NCBI GenBank assembly: GCA_900115795.1
Contig: FOXT01000008.1
Location: forward strand, 62,001 to 126,000
From: Lachnospiraceae bacterium XBB1006
GTDB taxonomy: Bacteria; Bacillota; Clostridia; Lachnospirales; Lachnospiraceae
Length of the DNA: 64,000 nt
Direction of reading: 5' to 3'
Shown here: positions 25,468-34,043 of the stretch, in pieces
How the letters are laid out: each line of letters opens with the position of its first letter
Numbering within the stretch: the first letter of the stretch is position 1
Translations under genes and position numbers: made by a program
The notes under the pieces: model-generated
Told to the model about the DNA's origin: nothing
The model's input: the letters and a program-made list of their open reading frames with translations, nothing else
Database searches by the model: none

Positions 25468-25554
25468 GTCGGTATAAGTTGTGTTAATATTAAGAATAGG
25501 TACCGGAATAATATAACGTTGGTTGCAAGCAACGAAGAAGAAAGGAGCGACAAA

Positions 25555-26829
25555 ATGAAAAGAATATTAATTTCATTATTAATTGGAGCGATGGCTCTTA
25601 CCAGTGCACCGTTAGTACATGCACAGAAACTGGCAGATTATGAAAGCCGAATGAATGTTGATTTGCGAAGTGCAAAATTGGAAAGAGACAGTCAGCAAAG
25701 TAAGGTGGACAGATTGTCAGATTACGATTTTGCTTGTAAAGCAGTCGAAGAGTACTATCTTTGCAGAGATACTGATAAAGAGGTTGACATGTCTTTATAT
25801 TTTGGTGAACAGATTATGCCGTTGTTGACTGCAAAAATGGACATCGATAAACATAAACGAACAGCGTATAATAAGGAGTACAATAATTATCGTGTTACTG
25901 TAAAGCCTATGTATGAAGAAAAATGGTACAGTAATGAACATGAAACATTTCTTATCCTTGCTACGGAGAGAGCTTGGTATGAAACAGATTATCCAACAAC
26001 GATAGGAGATGTGTTAGATATTAAAATCTCTAAGGCTGGAAATCGCGTAATAACAGAATGCTACAATCATGGTGGATTTGATTGGATATATGGTGAGATG
26101 GATTCGAAGTATAAAGCAATGATTGAACGCAAAGGTAACGGATTGCTTCAAGCATCAACCGATTGGAACAAAGGGGTTAAAGAAATAATGATGAGAATTG
26201 ATAAATATGCGGAAGAAATGAATAATCCGCAAGTTGCTTCTTATTCTCAGAAAGGTGAAGAATCGACAGCTTTATTGAGGGCATCTCAAAATGTGACAAG
26301 AAATCAAGTGGTGAATTGGGCAAGAAATAATTACGATGAAGGAAGACCGGTAAGTTCAAAGGCAAGCGTACCGTATTATGACTTTTCGCAATTGACCAAT
26401 CAATATGATTGCACGAATTTTGTGTCTCACGCATTGTTAGCCGGCGGTGCTAAAATGAATGATAAAGGAAGAGCAGGTCTTCAAGAATCAGACCAATGGT
26501 ATTTTAGAAGCGAAAGAAATAGAAGTACATCTTGGTCGGGGGTAAATCAGTTATATAGTTTCTTAACAAGAAGCCGTCCAGGAAATTCAAATGTCGGTCC
26601 ATATGCAGAGGAGATTCCGTGTGATTATAGAAATGCATTATATGGGGATGTAGTTCAATTTTATAATGGAAGTATTTGGAGACATTCGACGATTGTAACA
26701 AGTAGGGGCAATAACAAAATATATGTTACAGGACGTACATCACCTGGAGTATTTAATAATAATGACGAAGTACGTGATTTTGTGGGAATGACACGATATC
26801 GCTTATTGCATATTTTAGGAACATACTAA
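25555..26829 (+). CDS. Secreted protein with C-terminal amidase domain (Amidase_6-like)
   Basis: 424 residues from ATG 25555, which follows AAAGGAG; the frame opens earlier but without a ribosome site. A signal peptide ends at about LVHA-QK. Residues 25-260 are an uncharacterised extracellular region, and residues 265-424 match the putative amidase domain PF12671: catalytic-type Cys286 in YDCTNFVSHALLAGG, His377 in WRHSTIV, and the closing GMTRYRLLHI. Such domains are related to NlpC/P60-type cysteine hydrolases and may cut cell-wall peptides. A strong terminator and a separate promoter region isolate it from the regulator upstream. Confidence 0.85.
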   Translation: MKRILISLLIGAMALTSAPLVHAQKLADYESRMNVDLRSAKLERDSQQSKVDRLSDYDFACKAVEEYYLCRDTDKEVDMSLYFGEQIMPLLTAKMDIDKHKRTAYNKEYNNYRVTVKPMYEEKWYSNEHETFLILATERAWYETDYPTTIGDVLDIKISKAGNRVITECYNHGGFDWIYGEMDSKYKAMIERKGNGLLQASTDWNKGVKEIMMRIDKYAEEMNNPQVASYSQKGEESTALLRASQNVTRNQVVNWARNNYDEGRPVSSKASVPYYDFSQLTNQYDCTNFVSHALLAGGAKMNDKGRAGLQESDQWYFRSERNRSTSWSGVNQLYSFLTRSRPGNSNVGPYAEEIPCDYRNALYGDVVQFYNGSIWRHSTIVTSRGNNKIYVTGRTSPGVFNNNDEVRDFVGMTRYRLLHILGTY

Positions 26830-26997
26830 ACCATGTTTATTGGCTAGCGTGGTTACATAACAGTAAACTCCGCTAGCTAATCATGTACAATTTTACTGTG
26901 AAAATATTCATACAAATATTGTTTTACTATACAAAATGTGATAATGTTAAGCATAGGTAACTTGTTGAGAAAATACATACATTGACAGGAGGAAATG

Positions 26998-27636
26998 ATG
27001 GTGAAAAGGGGTTTATGGATTATTACAGTTTGTGCAGTAGCAACAACGCTTCTATGGGGATGTGGCAAGAAGGCGGAAGAACCGACGGATGCGAAAGAGA
27101 CGAAGACGAAGACAGAGGTTTCGCAGGAGAAGGAAGAGCCGGAAGAGAAAACCATGGAGGGGTTCTGCGATAATTTCATACGAACATTTTTGGACGCAGT
27201 TAGAAGTGGTGAAGCAGTTCCGCTGGATCATTTTATTGCCAATGAGAATCTTGCAAGCTATGAGCAGAAAGCCATTTTGATCAGACATCAGTCGACAGGT
27301 ATGATGCCGCTGTGCAAGAAACCTGAGGAGTATGAAATAAAGTTGGAAGAAAAGAAAATTATTTCAGAGAATGAAGTTTATTTTTTGTATTTTTCGGTGG
27401 ATGCATACGGTAGTGTAGCTCCAGTGTTTCTATTAGTGAAAGAGGAAAAAGACGGATGGGGAATCGTGGACTGCTGTGCTTGCCCTGGTCCGGATACTTT
27501 GGATTATAGCACCATGGGAAACAGGAGGGAAACGAGGATGGATAATCCGGATATCTGGAATGATGAAGAATGGGTAGCGTCCATCAATCAAAAGACGGAA
27601 GAATATTGTAAGAAGTATAAGGTGGAGCTGGAGTGA
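26998..27636 (+). CDS. Lipoprotein of unknown function
   Basis: About 212 residues with a signal peptide ending in lipobox LLWGC, then a charged, glutamate/lysine/threonine-rich spacer and a compact C-terminal domain with VDCCACPGPDT near residue 160. Start choice: AGGAGG at 26987-26992 leaves only 2 nt to ATG 26995, so ATG 26998 or GTG 27001 is more likely. The fold resembles small surface lipoproteins with a helical stalk plus an NTF2-like or cystatin-like domain, but this is a guess. A terminator follows at 27684. Confidence 0.75.
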   Translation: MVKRGLWIITVCAVATTLLWGCGKKAEEPTDAKETKTKTEVSQEKEEPEEKTMEGFCDNFIRTFLDAVRSGEAVPLDHFIANENLASYEQKAILIRHQSTGMMPLCKKPEEYEIKLEEKKIISENEVYFLYFSVDAYGSVAPVFLLVKEEKDGWGIVDCCACPGPDTLDYSTMGNRRETRMDNPDIWNDEEWVASINQKTEEYCKKYKVELE

Positions 27637-27683
27637 TTCTTATGAAAAATGGTCGGCGAAGAATTTTTAGAGATTGAATTAGG

Positions 27684-27726
27684 AGCTACACTTGATTGGA
27701 TGCGTCTGATTAAGTGTAGCTTTTTT
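27684..27726 (+). terminator. Rho-independent terminator
   Basis: AGCTACACTT and AAGTGTAGCT form a 10-bp stem followed by TTTTT; it ends the lipoprotein unit. Confidence 0.85.
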
Positions 27727-27849
27727 GTGTTGAAAAGGTTTGACGAGTAGTTGGCGTTATTGTATAATATGTTTAATTATTTGCGAATATATTAATAATT
27801 AAGTATAAAGAGGAATGTTAGATTAAAGCAACAATTTTCGGCTTATCAT

Positions 27850-28280
27850 TTGCATTTCATTTCTATGGGGATTATACCACTACATGTAAATGCTTCAGAA
27901 TTAAATATTGATAAAAGCGATAAAAGAGCTGCAGTTATAGAGCTAAACGAAGAAGTGCTTTGTGATTTACCGGTAGAAGAACGAAATGAGTTAGATTGTT
28001 TAATTGTAGCTGGGATTTTGGTGTCTATAATAGAAAACTATATGAGATAATGAAAAAATACAAAGACGCATTATTTGTAGTTTCGGCTGGAAAGGGCAAT
28101 GAGAACTTAGACAAAATGAAAATATATCCAGCGTGTTTTAATTTACAAAACATTATTGTAGTAGGTGGACTAGGCATATCAGGAAAACAAAAAATGGAGG
28201 GGACATCGTTAGCGGTTGCTTATGTAACACAAAAGATTGCGAGAGAGATGCTCTATAGTAAGAAGCAGAAGGGAACGTAA
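27850..28280 (+). pseudogene. Degenerate subtilase (S8 peptidase) remnant
   Basis: Two overlapping frames form one decayed protease. The first (27850-28050) has a signal-like start without a good start codon and ends shortly after a frameshift near 27990. The second (27996-28280) reads FNCSWDFGVYNRKLYE..., then ALFVVSAGKGN, YPACFNLQNIIVVGG and GTSLAVAYVTQKIA, which align in order with the subtilase Asn-region, the following strand, and the catalytic Ser motif GTSMA. The Asp and His regions are missing. The catalytic Asn motif AGN is changed to AGK. The product cannot be a working protease. Confidence 0.75.
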
Positions 28281-28281
28281 A

Positions 28282-28527
28282 ATGATCGATTTAGATATGA
28301 AAAGTATATACTTTATATTAGCTGTATTGACGTATGTGATTACATTGGTAGTGAATATGATGATCCAGCGAAAAAGGACAGCGAGTGTTAGGGTTAAGGT
28401 AGTGACCTATTTGGGTTTGTTCATTCTGATTATTGCGATTGTTTCACCACTAAATTTGTTGTTAGGGGCAGGAGTATCATGGATGTTCCAGCTTATCGCA
28501 ATTTTTATGTGCATTAAACGAAAATAA
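28282..28527 (+). CDS. Small membrane protein
   Basis: 81 residues from ATG 28282, one base after the subtilase remnant's stop and preceded by GAAGGGAA. It has three hydrophobic stretches (FILAVLTYVITLVVNMM, VVTYLGLFILIIAIV, MFQLIAIFM) joined by short basic loops. No family recognised; small three-helix proteins of this kind often accompany secreted peptidases or peptide systems. Its good condition next to a decayed protease suggests it may still be expressed. Confidence 0.6.
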   Translation: MIDLDMKSIYFILAVLTYVITLVVNMMIQRKRTASVRVKVVTYLGLFILIIAIVSPLNLLLGAGVSWMFQLIAIFMCIKRK

Positions 28528-28672
28528 TAATATGGGGCTGTGAAAAAATACCTGAGCATGGTTCCAGAACATGTAACTGGACATATTCGATGTAATCCCG
28601 TCGACATGCAAAAAACTGTACAGTTTGGAAATAGAACTGACAGAAAAGAAGGACAATGGTAACAGATGGATG

Positions 28673-28708
28673 AATAGCAAGTGGAGGGATGATTCACTTG
28701 CTATTTTT
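28673..28708 (+). terminator. Rho-independent terminator
   Basis: AATAGCAAGTG and CACTTGCTATT form an 11-bp stem followed by TTT. The 262-bp stretch 28528-28789 holds only this hairpin and no convincing gene. Confidence 0.8.
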
Positions 28709-28789
28709 GTATATTTTTGATAAAATACAAGCATATATGCAAAATATCTGAAACTTTACGGACAAACGGAGACAGAGGAGATATAACAC

Positions 28790-29242
28790 ATGTCTGATAT
28801 GGTATATCATGGAAGTAATGTAGAGGTTTCTAAGCCTAAGATAATACAGAATGGATTTTACAAAGATTTTGGTTATGGGTTCTACTGTACCAAATTGGAG
28901 AAGCAGGCGATTCGCTGGGCTAAGACCAAAAAAGGTAGCACCATTGTAAGCAGGTATTCTTACACACCGAGTAATCAGCTTAAGGTACTTTCTTTTCCGG
29001 AGATGTCAGATGAATGGCTGGATTTTGTTGTAGACTGCAGACGTGGAATAGAGCATGATTATGATATCGTCGAAGGTCCAATGGCAGACGACCAGATTTG
29101 GAATTTTGTTGAACAGTTTATGGAAGGTATCATTCCGAGAAGCGCTTTCTGGGAAATTGTAAAATTCAAATATCCTACCCATCAGATTCTTTTTAGAAAC
29201 GAAGCGGCTCTTAAAACCATTTCCTTTGATAGTGTCAAGTGA
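28790..29242 (+). CDS. DUF3990 domain protein (ADP-ribosyltransferase-like fold)
   Basis: 150 residues. VYHGSN near the start and KDFGYGFYCTKLEKQAIRWA are the family hallmarks; the H-x-S/T and G-x-G-F-Y-x-T pattern recalls the NAD-binding core of ADP-ribosyltransferase-fold proteins. DUF3990 genes commonly occur between small DUF3791 genes, which may act as antitoxins. No DUF3791-like ORF is visible on either side here, so this copy is an orphan. GGAGATATAACAC precedes the ATG. Function may be regulatory or toxic ADP-ribosylation, unproven. An IS element follows directly. Confidence 0.8.
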   Translation: MSDMVYHGSNVEVSKPKIIQNGFYKDFGYGFYCTKLEKQAIRWAKTKKGSTIVSRYSYTPSNQLKVLSFPEMSDEWLDFVVDCRRGIEHDYDIVEGPMADDQIWNFVEQFMEGIIPRSAFWEIVKFKYPTHQILFRNEAALKTISFDSVK

Positions 29243-29338
29243 CGTATGAAAAAACAGAGCCAAAGAAAAAGGCTCAAATGAACCTTGAAAAGTAGATATC
29301 TGTAAGTACAGTTAAGCGGACGGTGCCCTAAGAACCCG

Positions 29339-29520
29339 CAAGGGACTCGTCCCTTGACTCGATCTGTGGGCTCTGCCCGCACCCGTCCTCGCCGGAGGCA
29401 GGTCAGCAAGCACACTTGCTGACTTAAGATACAGGATAATCCGTGAACCTTATGTCAAGGGACTTTCGCGGCATATCCTCACCGGCTTTGCCTGTTTCGG
29501 TATTCCACGGTTCCCTTGAC
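29339..29520. other. Multi-hairpin non-coding segment inside the IS element
   Basis: Within 182 bp lie CAAGGGAC/GTCCCTTG (29339-29356), CCTC/GAGG (29387-29398), the perfect 9-bp hairpin GTCAGCAAG-CACA-CTTGCTGAC (29402-29423), and a long-range pair GTCAAGGGA 29454-29462 with TCCCTTGAC 29512-29520, partly nested with CCGTG/CACGG. No ORF fits. It follows the transposase stop and might be a structured 3' UTR, a terminator array or an IS-borne RNA. Confidence 0.55.
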
Positions 29521-29538
29521 AATGGTTCCGCTCCAGAA

Positions 29539-31008
29539 CTATGCAAAAGCTTGTTGTTGCATTTTTAGGATCGTCTGTTGTCCAAGGAAGATCATAAGCT
29601 GCCACTTGCCGGGCATGTTATCACCATTTTTGATGATGTCATCTTCAACTAATGGTCTGAAGTGATTGTGCTTGTGAGGGCGCAGAAAGTTGTAGTAGGC
29701 GACCCATAAAGCCAGGTCGTAGTTCGCTCCGTCGTAATTATCAAAGCCATTTGTAGGACGATAGGAAGCCTTGTATGTGCGGTTTAATCGCTCAATCATC
29801 TGTTTGTAGGGTCTAAACTCCTTTGACACCTCATCATCGTTTGTAAGCCCGATAACCTGCGTGATATCGAATTTGAAATTCTCTTTGAACTGCACGAAAA
29901 ACTGCTGGGCGGCAAGTGGATATGCGCTGTATCCATCGGCTATAAACTTGAAGTTTTTAGGCAGCTCCTTAAGGTGCTGAAACGCCATCCGCATAGCCAT
30001 GATACAGGGACCGACACCACGATTATCAGACACCTGATATCCAATGATGACACGGGTTGCAGCGTTCATTATGAACCAGATATAGCCCTTGATACCACGG
30101 ACTTTTATGTAGGTTTCGTCAGCCGTCATGGCAAGGTGATCCGGATCCTTTTCGTATGGATAGGTGTCAATAAATGGCTTTATACAGATGGCGGCGGTCT
30201 TACAGTAGTTGGCGACCATCTGGTGGGATATGGAAATACCGTGAATGTCCTTCATGGCTTGAGCCGTTTTACGGAGTGACAGCCCAAGGTTGACCCGGTA
30301 GGAAAGACATAGCGACATGATATATGCATCGTTCTTTGTAAACTTCAGAGAGGATGCATTCTTCGGCAGGGTGGTTATGTCCATCTTAAAGAAATCTATT
30401 GTGAATTCGCGGTAGATGTAATGCAGCTTATATTTGTTCTTTCCGTAAGCTTCCTTAAGATCATCTTTATCAACCTTTTTAAGATTGTCTAGATAGTAAG
30501 AGCATTTTGGGTTGATGCACTTGTGAACAATGAAGTGCTTGCGATCTTTTTTAGGGGTAAGAGCATGCATGCAGTAGGGGCACCTTAGCTTCAGGCGTGA
30601 TACTTCGGTAGATTCCTGGTGAAAGGTATTCTGACATACTTTGCAGAGAATCTGACCTTTGGATCCGTTGTTCTTGTAGAGATAGATTTTTGGTGCATTG
30701 CATCTAGGACATTTACAGTCGTCAGGTATATCGCACTCCTTAAGGCGTCTTACAGGTTTGATGGGCTTGTAATCGTCTTGGTAACGCCATTCAAGGTACT
30801 TCATGAAGTCACGGTAATCCCAAGGTTCCACATGGAGAATCAGTGGGAGATTATCAACTTTGAACTTCTGGTGCTTTGGAGAATGAGAGTCATCAAACGC
30901 CCACTGTTTTAGAGGGATGTACTTACAGATAAAGCTTATCAGCCAGATATTTTGCTGATATAGTTGTTGAATTAACTGAAGTAAATAAAGTATAATGTTC
31001 ATGAGCAT
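29539..31008 (-). CDS. DDE transposase with N-terminal zinc ribbons (IS6/IS240-like)
   Basis: 489 residues from ATG 31008, chosen because AAAGGAG precedes it and because the longer frame from 31044 would begin inside a TATAAT box. Two zinc-ribbon-like segments come first (CPRCN...CKVC and CPYC...CINPKC). A helix-turn-helix follows (GLSLRKTAQAMKDIHGISIS). The catalytic triad is Asp in MTADETYIKVRG, Asp in FIADGYSAYP and Glu in MIERLNRTYKASYR. The order matches the IS240-type DDE domain. The frame is intact, so the element may still move. Its minus-strand -10 (TATAAT, 31043-31048) has a TTGACA only 12 bp upstream, too close for a standard promoter. Confidence 0.85.
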   Translation of the reverse strand: MLMNIILYLLQLIQQLYQQNIWLISFICKYIPLKQWAFDDSHSPKHQKFKVDNLPLILHVEPWDYRDFMKYLEWRYQDDYKPIKPVRRLKECDIPDDCKCPRCNAPKIYLYKNNGSKGQILCKVCQNTFHQESTEVSRLKLRCPYCMHALTPKKDRKHFIVHKCINPKCSYYLDNLKKVDKDDLKEAYGKNKYKLHYIYREFTIDFFKMDITTLPKNASSLKFTKNDAYIMSLCLSYRVNLGLSLRKTAQAMKDIHGISISHQMVANYCKTAAICIKPFIDTYPYEKDPDHLAMTADETYIKVRGIKGYIWFIMNAATRVIIGYQVSDNRGVGPCIMAMRMAFQHLKELPKNFKFIADGYSAYPLAAQQFFVQFKENFKFDITQVIGLTNDDEVSKEFRPYKQMIERLNRTYKASYRPTNGFDNYDGANYDLALWVAYYNFLRPHKHNHFRPLVEDDIIKNGDNMPGKWQLMIFLGQQTILKMQQQAFA

Positions 31009-31132
31009 TGGCTCCTTTCTGGATGTCTTCTTGGTCGTTGACATTATACCAAAAAAGGGATGTCAATGCTCATTTTATTTTGAACTCCCGAGAAATAAAG
31101 GATTTAATAATAAAAAAGGTAGGTAAAGTTGA

Positions 31133-31816
31133 CACTACCGATCTACGGAAGAAGGAATAAAAAATGTAGGTGATTTGTGGCTGCCATTGAAAGCGTTATC
31201 TGAAAGAGAAGATGCCTACGATGCGCTTTGCAACGTGGATACGCAGAGTTTAGATACATTGGGAAGAGATTGCTTACGTGCATTAATGAAATATTTCAAA
31301 TATCATGACTTAAAGGTAGAATATGCGCACGGAGATTTTGCCATTGATATGGATAACCCTTATCAGGTGGTTGGGTCTGCGGATTATTGTTTCGTGGCAC
31401 GAGTTGATGCAGTAGAAGGCGTTGAGTATCGGGATGTTGTTGAGAAAGAGACATCCTTAACAGAAACGGAAAAGGTAGGCACCCCCTATACAAAATACAA
31501 AGTGACAATTCTTCAGAACATTAAAGGTAAATTATCGAGAAATACACCGATAACGGTTACAAAGTTTGGCGGAATCAAAGAAGATCAAAAGAGTGTTTTT
31601 CTTTTTGAGGGTGATGCCTTGATGGAAGAAGGAAACGTGTATGTATTATTGGCGCATAAGCAGCCGGATGGATCGCTGCTTACTTGCGGTCCGAATACAA
31701 CCGTTGAGGTTACCGATCTCGATGATACGAAGAATGTAACGACAACAAAGGAACTGAAGTCGGGCATTATTGCAAAATATAAAGAATACTATTTACATGA
31801 AGAGAAAGTGGAATAG
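31133..31816 (+). pseudogene. 5'-truncated gene for a predicted surface protein, cut by the IS element
   Basis: The frame is open from 31133 to 31816 but has no ATG or ribosome site near its beginning; it starts abruptly with HYRSTEEGIKNVGDLW. The C-terminal 150 residues form a beta-rich domain (YCFVARVDAVEGVEYRDV ... ITVTKFGG ... NVYVLLAHKQPDGSLLTCGPN) like those of secreted lipoproteins. A signal peptide and the first part of the protein would be expected upstream, exactly where the IS element begins. No matching 5' fragment is visible on the far side of the IS, so part was deleted. A TTG at 31175 is the only potential start. Confidence 0.6.
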
Positions 31817-31955
31817 GAGGAGCGGCGCATTGCCTGCTTAAACGCATTCCCTTTGGCAGAAAGTGTTTCAACTTTGGTGTCTTGAATTTGTCAGGAAGAT
31901 TTGGTAAAATTTAATCAGAATCTAGATTTTACACCAAAAGAGGTAGAGATTGAAC

Positions 31956-32558
31956 ATGAAAAAGAAATTTTTTGTCGCAATTAGTATTCTACTGATAGCA
32001 TTTATGATTACACCAATTTTAGGATGTGCCACCAGAAAAAAAGCAAACATCCAGACAATAACGTTTCCGATGGAAAAGGGGGAGCAGAAATTATCATTAA
32101 AGGTAACTATGCCAAAAGGGTGGTATGTTTCGAAAGAAAAACCTAAGGAAGTGGTGTACTATCCGTCTGTTAGAAAAGATCTTTATAATAAAAAAGGCGA
32201 GTTTGTTGGATATTGCGCTATATTAAGATATGATGCTGGGATTAAAAAGTTTCAGGATGTAGAGCGTCCTGAGCAATTATATGCGCAGGTTTCACTTGCA
32301 AATCATTATCAGTTTGATGTTCGGAATAGTGATATCACGGATTTGAAGTATAGGACGGTTCTTGAAACGAAATATAGAAGAACCGATGTCTGCGGAGTAT
32401 ATTATTCAGCACAGCTCACCGGAAGTGAACATGAAAAGTATAATTATGGAATATTAAGCTGTCGAAATAAAACAAAAACTTACGTTGTATTTGATATTGA
32501 AAGAAATAAAACAACGTTGAAACAGATTAAGAAAATGGCGAAAAGTATTACCTACTGA
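31956..32558 (+). CDS. Lipoprotein of unknown function
   Basis: 200 residues from ATG 31956 after AGAGGTAGAG. The signal peptide ends in PILGC, a standard lipobox, so the protein is membrane-anchored at the cell surface. The mature part is a single domain with strands such as KLSLKVTMPKGWYVSKEK and a C-terminal helix (NKTTLKQIKKMAKSITY), similar in outline to PsbP/MOG1-like surface lipoproteins. No catalytic motif is visible. Followed 76 bp later by a 37-codon membrane peptide gene. Confidence 0.75.
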   Translation: MKKKFFVAISILLIAFMITPILGCATRKKANIQTITFPMEKGEQKLSLKVTMPKGWYVSKEKPKEVVYYPSVRKDLYNKKGEFVGYCAILRYDAGIKKFQDVERPEQLYAQVSLANHYQFDVRNSDITDLKYRTVLETKYRRTDVCGVYYSAQLTGSEHEKYNYGILSCRNKTKTYVVFDIERNKTTLKQIKKMAKSITY

Positions 32559-32634
32559 AAGAAAAAGGAGATATATTAGGGCAGAGCAGTTTCGCAATTG
32601 CCTAAAAGGATAAATATTTTGGAGGTGACTTAAC

Positions 32635-32748
32635 ATGGATCAATTATTATGGGACAGTTTTTTAGCTTGTTTTAATGGGGTGGCTCTTGTTGCAATCGTT
32701 GTATTTTTGATAAGAGTTGCAAAATACCTAAAGAGTAAAAAATCTTAA
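32635..32748 (+). CDS. 37-residue single-span membrane peptide
   Basis: ATG 32635 stands 6 nt after a near-perfect GGAGGTGA site (32621-32628). The peptide starts MDQLLWDSFLACFNG, has one hydrophobic helix (VALVAIVVFLIRVA) and ends in a lysine-rich tail (KYLKSKKS). A terminator follows directly. The excellent ribosome site and terminator argue that it is real despite its size. Possible roles include a small regulatory membrane peptide or a type I toxin-like peptide; nothing decides between them. Confidence 0.65.
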   Translation: MDQLLWDSFLACFNGVALVAIVVFLIRVAKYLKSKKS

Positions 32749-32756
32749 ACTACAGG

Positions 32757-32791
32757 AAAGGCATTATCCATTGTGCGGTAGTGCCTTTTTT
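32757..32791 (+). terminator. Rho-independent terminator
   Basis: AAAGGCATTA and TAGTGCCTTT pair around a 12-nt loop, followed by TTT. It ends the transcript of the 37-codon gene. The rest of 32792-32968 shows no gene. Confidence 0.8.
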
Positions 32792-32968
32792 GATGTCGGA
32801 TTTCATTTTTCGCTCTATTAAGTAGTGTTTGCTCATTAAGTACTGCTTCCAACGCAAACAATGGAAAAAACGAACCCTAGCCAGGTGGTTGCATTTCTTT
32901 TTGTTAAAATTGGGAAGATAGTAAATGATAGATACGATAATTATATATAGTTCTTTGGAAACATACAA

Positions 32969-33328
32969 ATGAAACCATCGGAGTTATCTAAGACAAAACT
33001 CACGATTCAGAAAGATGCAACGGCGAAGTTGAAGGTTTCTAATTTTAAAAAGACTGTCAAATGGTCTAGCTCGAATAAGAACGTTGCAGATGTGTATGCG
33101 GATGGAACCGTTGAGGGTATCGGAGAAGGAAAGTGCACCATTACGGCGAAATGTGGTAAGAAGAAATTAACCTGTAAAGTAACCGTAAAGTATTCTGAGA
33201 AGAAGAAAGCGACGGATGTATGGTTTTATGCAAGTAGTTTATGCGACAGAATGGAAGCATTAGCTACATATCAGGAAAAAGGCAAAAGTTGTGAAGTGAA
33301 GGCAGTGGCTGAGGGCGGTATTTTATGA
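32969..33328 (+). pseudogene. Big_2 (bacterial Ig-like) domain fragment
   Basis: 119 codons. Residues 8-75 are a Big_2 domain: LTIQKDATAKLKV, VKWSSSNKNVADV, GTVEGIGEGKCTITAKCG, LTCKVTV. Such domains belong to long secreted surface proteins, yet this frame lacks a signal peptide, a ribosome site and any anchor, and ends soon after the domain. It is most likely a leftover of a larger adhesin or enzyme. Confidence 0.65.
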
Positions 33329-33346
33329 AAAAAATTTTTAAAAAAA

Positions 33347-33389
33347 TTAGCACTCATCTATTGACAGTGCTAACAATTGGTGGTATAAC
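33347..33389 (+). promoter_or_regulatory. CIRCE operator overlapping a sigma-A promoter
   Basis: TTAGCACTC-N9-CAGTGCTAA (33347-33373) matches the HrcA-binding CIRCE element with one mismatch. TTGACA (33361-33366) and TATAAC (33384-33389), 17 bp apart, overlap it. HrcA repression with release on heat or misfolding stress is expected. Confidence 0.88.
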
Positions 33390-33492
33390 ATAATTAGAAC
33401 AAAGGAACAGAGAAGATTGAAAGAATCTGAACCCTCCGTCCCGTTGCTCAATACAAAAGATAATGAAATGTATGAGTAAGGAGGAATGAAGT

Positions 33493-33945
33493 ATGTTATA
33501 CCCAAGTTTATTAGGAGAGAAGTTGTTTGATGATTTTATGGATTTCGATTTTCCAGCCTTTAGAGGATTCGAAGACGCGGACAGGAAGTTGTATGGGAAA
33601 CATGCAGCGCAACTCATGAAGACGGATGTGAAGGAACATGAGAAGGCCTACGAAGTTGATATTGACCTGCCTGGATTTAAGAAGGATGAGATCCAGTTGA
33701 ATCTGGAGAATGGTTATCTGACAGTGGCGGCAGCCAAGGGACTTGATAAAGACGAGCAGGATAAGAAGGGAAGAATCATTCGTAAGGAACGTTATGCAGG
33801 AAGTATGCAGCGAAGCTTCTACATCGGAGATGGGGTTCGTACCGAAGATGTGAAAGCGAGATTTGAAGATGGTGTATTGAAACTAATGATTCCAAAGAAT
33901 GAAGAGAAGATTCCTGAGAAAAATACCATTATGATTGAAGGATAA
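33493..33945 (+). CDS. Hsp20/alpha-crystallin small heat-shock protein, copy 1
   Basis: 150 residues. Residues 45-145 are an alpha-crystallin domain: TDVKEHEKAYEVDIDLPGFKK at its start, the GYLTVAAAKG strand, and the closing VKARFEDGVLKLMIPK with the GVL dimer motif. The N-terminal arm (LFDDFMDFDFPAF) is rich in Phe and Asp. It is an ATP-independent holdase that forms oligomers in the cytoplasm. AAGGAGGAATGAAGT precedes the ATG. It differs from the second copy at only four residues or so. Control is by the CIRCE element upstream. Confidence 0.93.
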   Translation: MLYPSLLGEKLFDDFMDFDFPAFRGFEDADRKLYGKHAAQLMKTDVKEHEKAYEVDIDLPGFKKDEIQLNLENGYLTVAAAKGLDKDEQDKKGRIIRKERYAGSMQRSFYIGDGVRTEDVKARFEDGVLKLMIPKNEEKIPEKNTIMIEG

Positions 33946-33950
33946 TAAGA

Positions 33951-33994
33951 ATCGAGTAGGAGGGAGCTAATCACTCCCTACTACTCGATTTTTT
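33951..33994 (+). terminator. Terminator after hsp20 copy 1
   Basis: ATCGAGTAGGAGGGAG pairs with CTCCCTACTACTCGAT, followed by TTTTT. Confidence 0.88.
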
Positions 33995-34043
33995 ATCGGA
34001 GAGCGCTTGATATCGTCAAATTTGAGAAATAAGTAGAAAGTTG

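Larger units (their letters stand above)
29250..31080 (-). mobile_element. IS6-like insertion element (approximate limits)
   Basis: The element is defined by its DDE transposase (29539-31008, minus) and a GC-richer, highly folded non-coding stretch at its 3' side (about 29300-29538). I could not find convincing terminal inverted repeats or target duplications by eye, so both ends are approximate. The right end abuts a gene whose 5' part is missing (31133-31816), as expected if the element inserted there with loss of flanking DNA. Confidence 0.6.
33342..33958 (+). repeat. Direct repeat, left copy (CIRCE-hsp20 unit)
   Basis: About 617 bp that match 39442-40058 with only scattered differences, at a constant offset of 6,100 bp. 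The unit contains the CIRCE operator, promoter, leader and hsp20 gene. Similarity stops abruptly 5' of the operator and about 13 bp after the stop codon. Confidence 0.9.
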
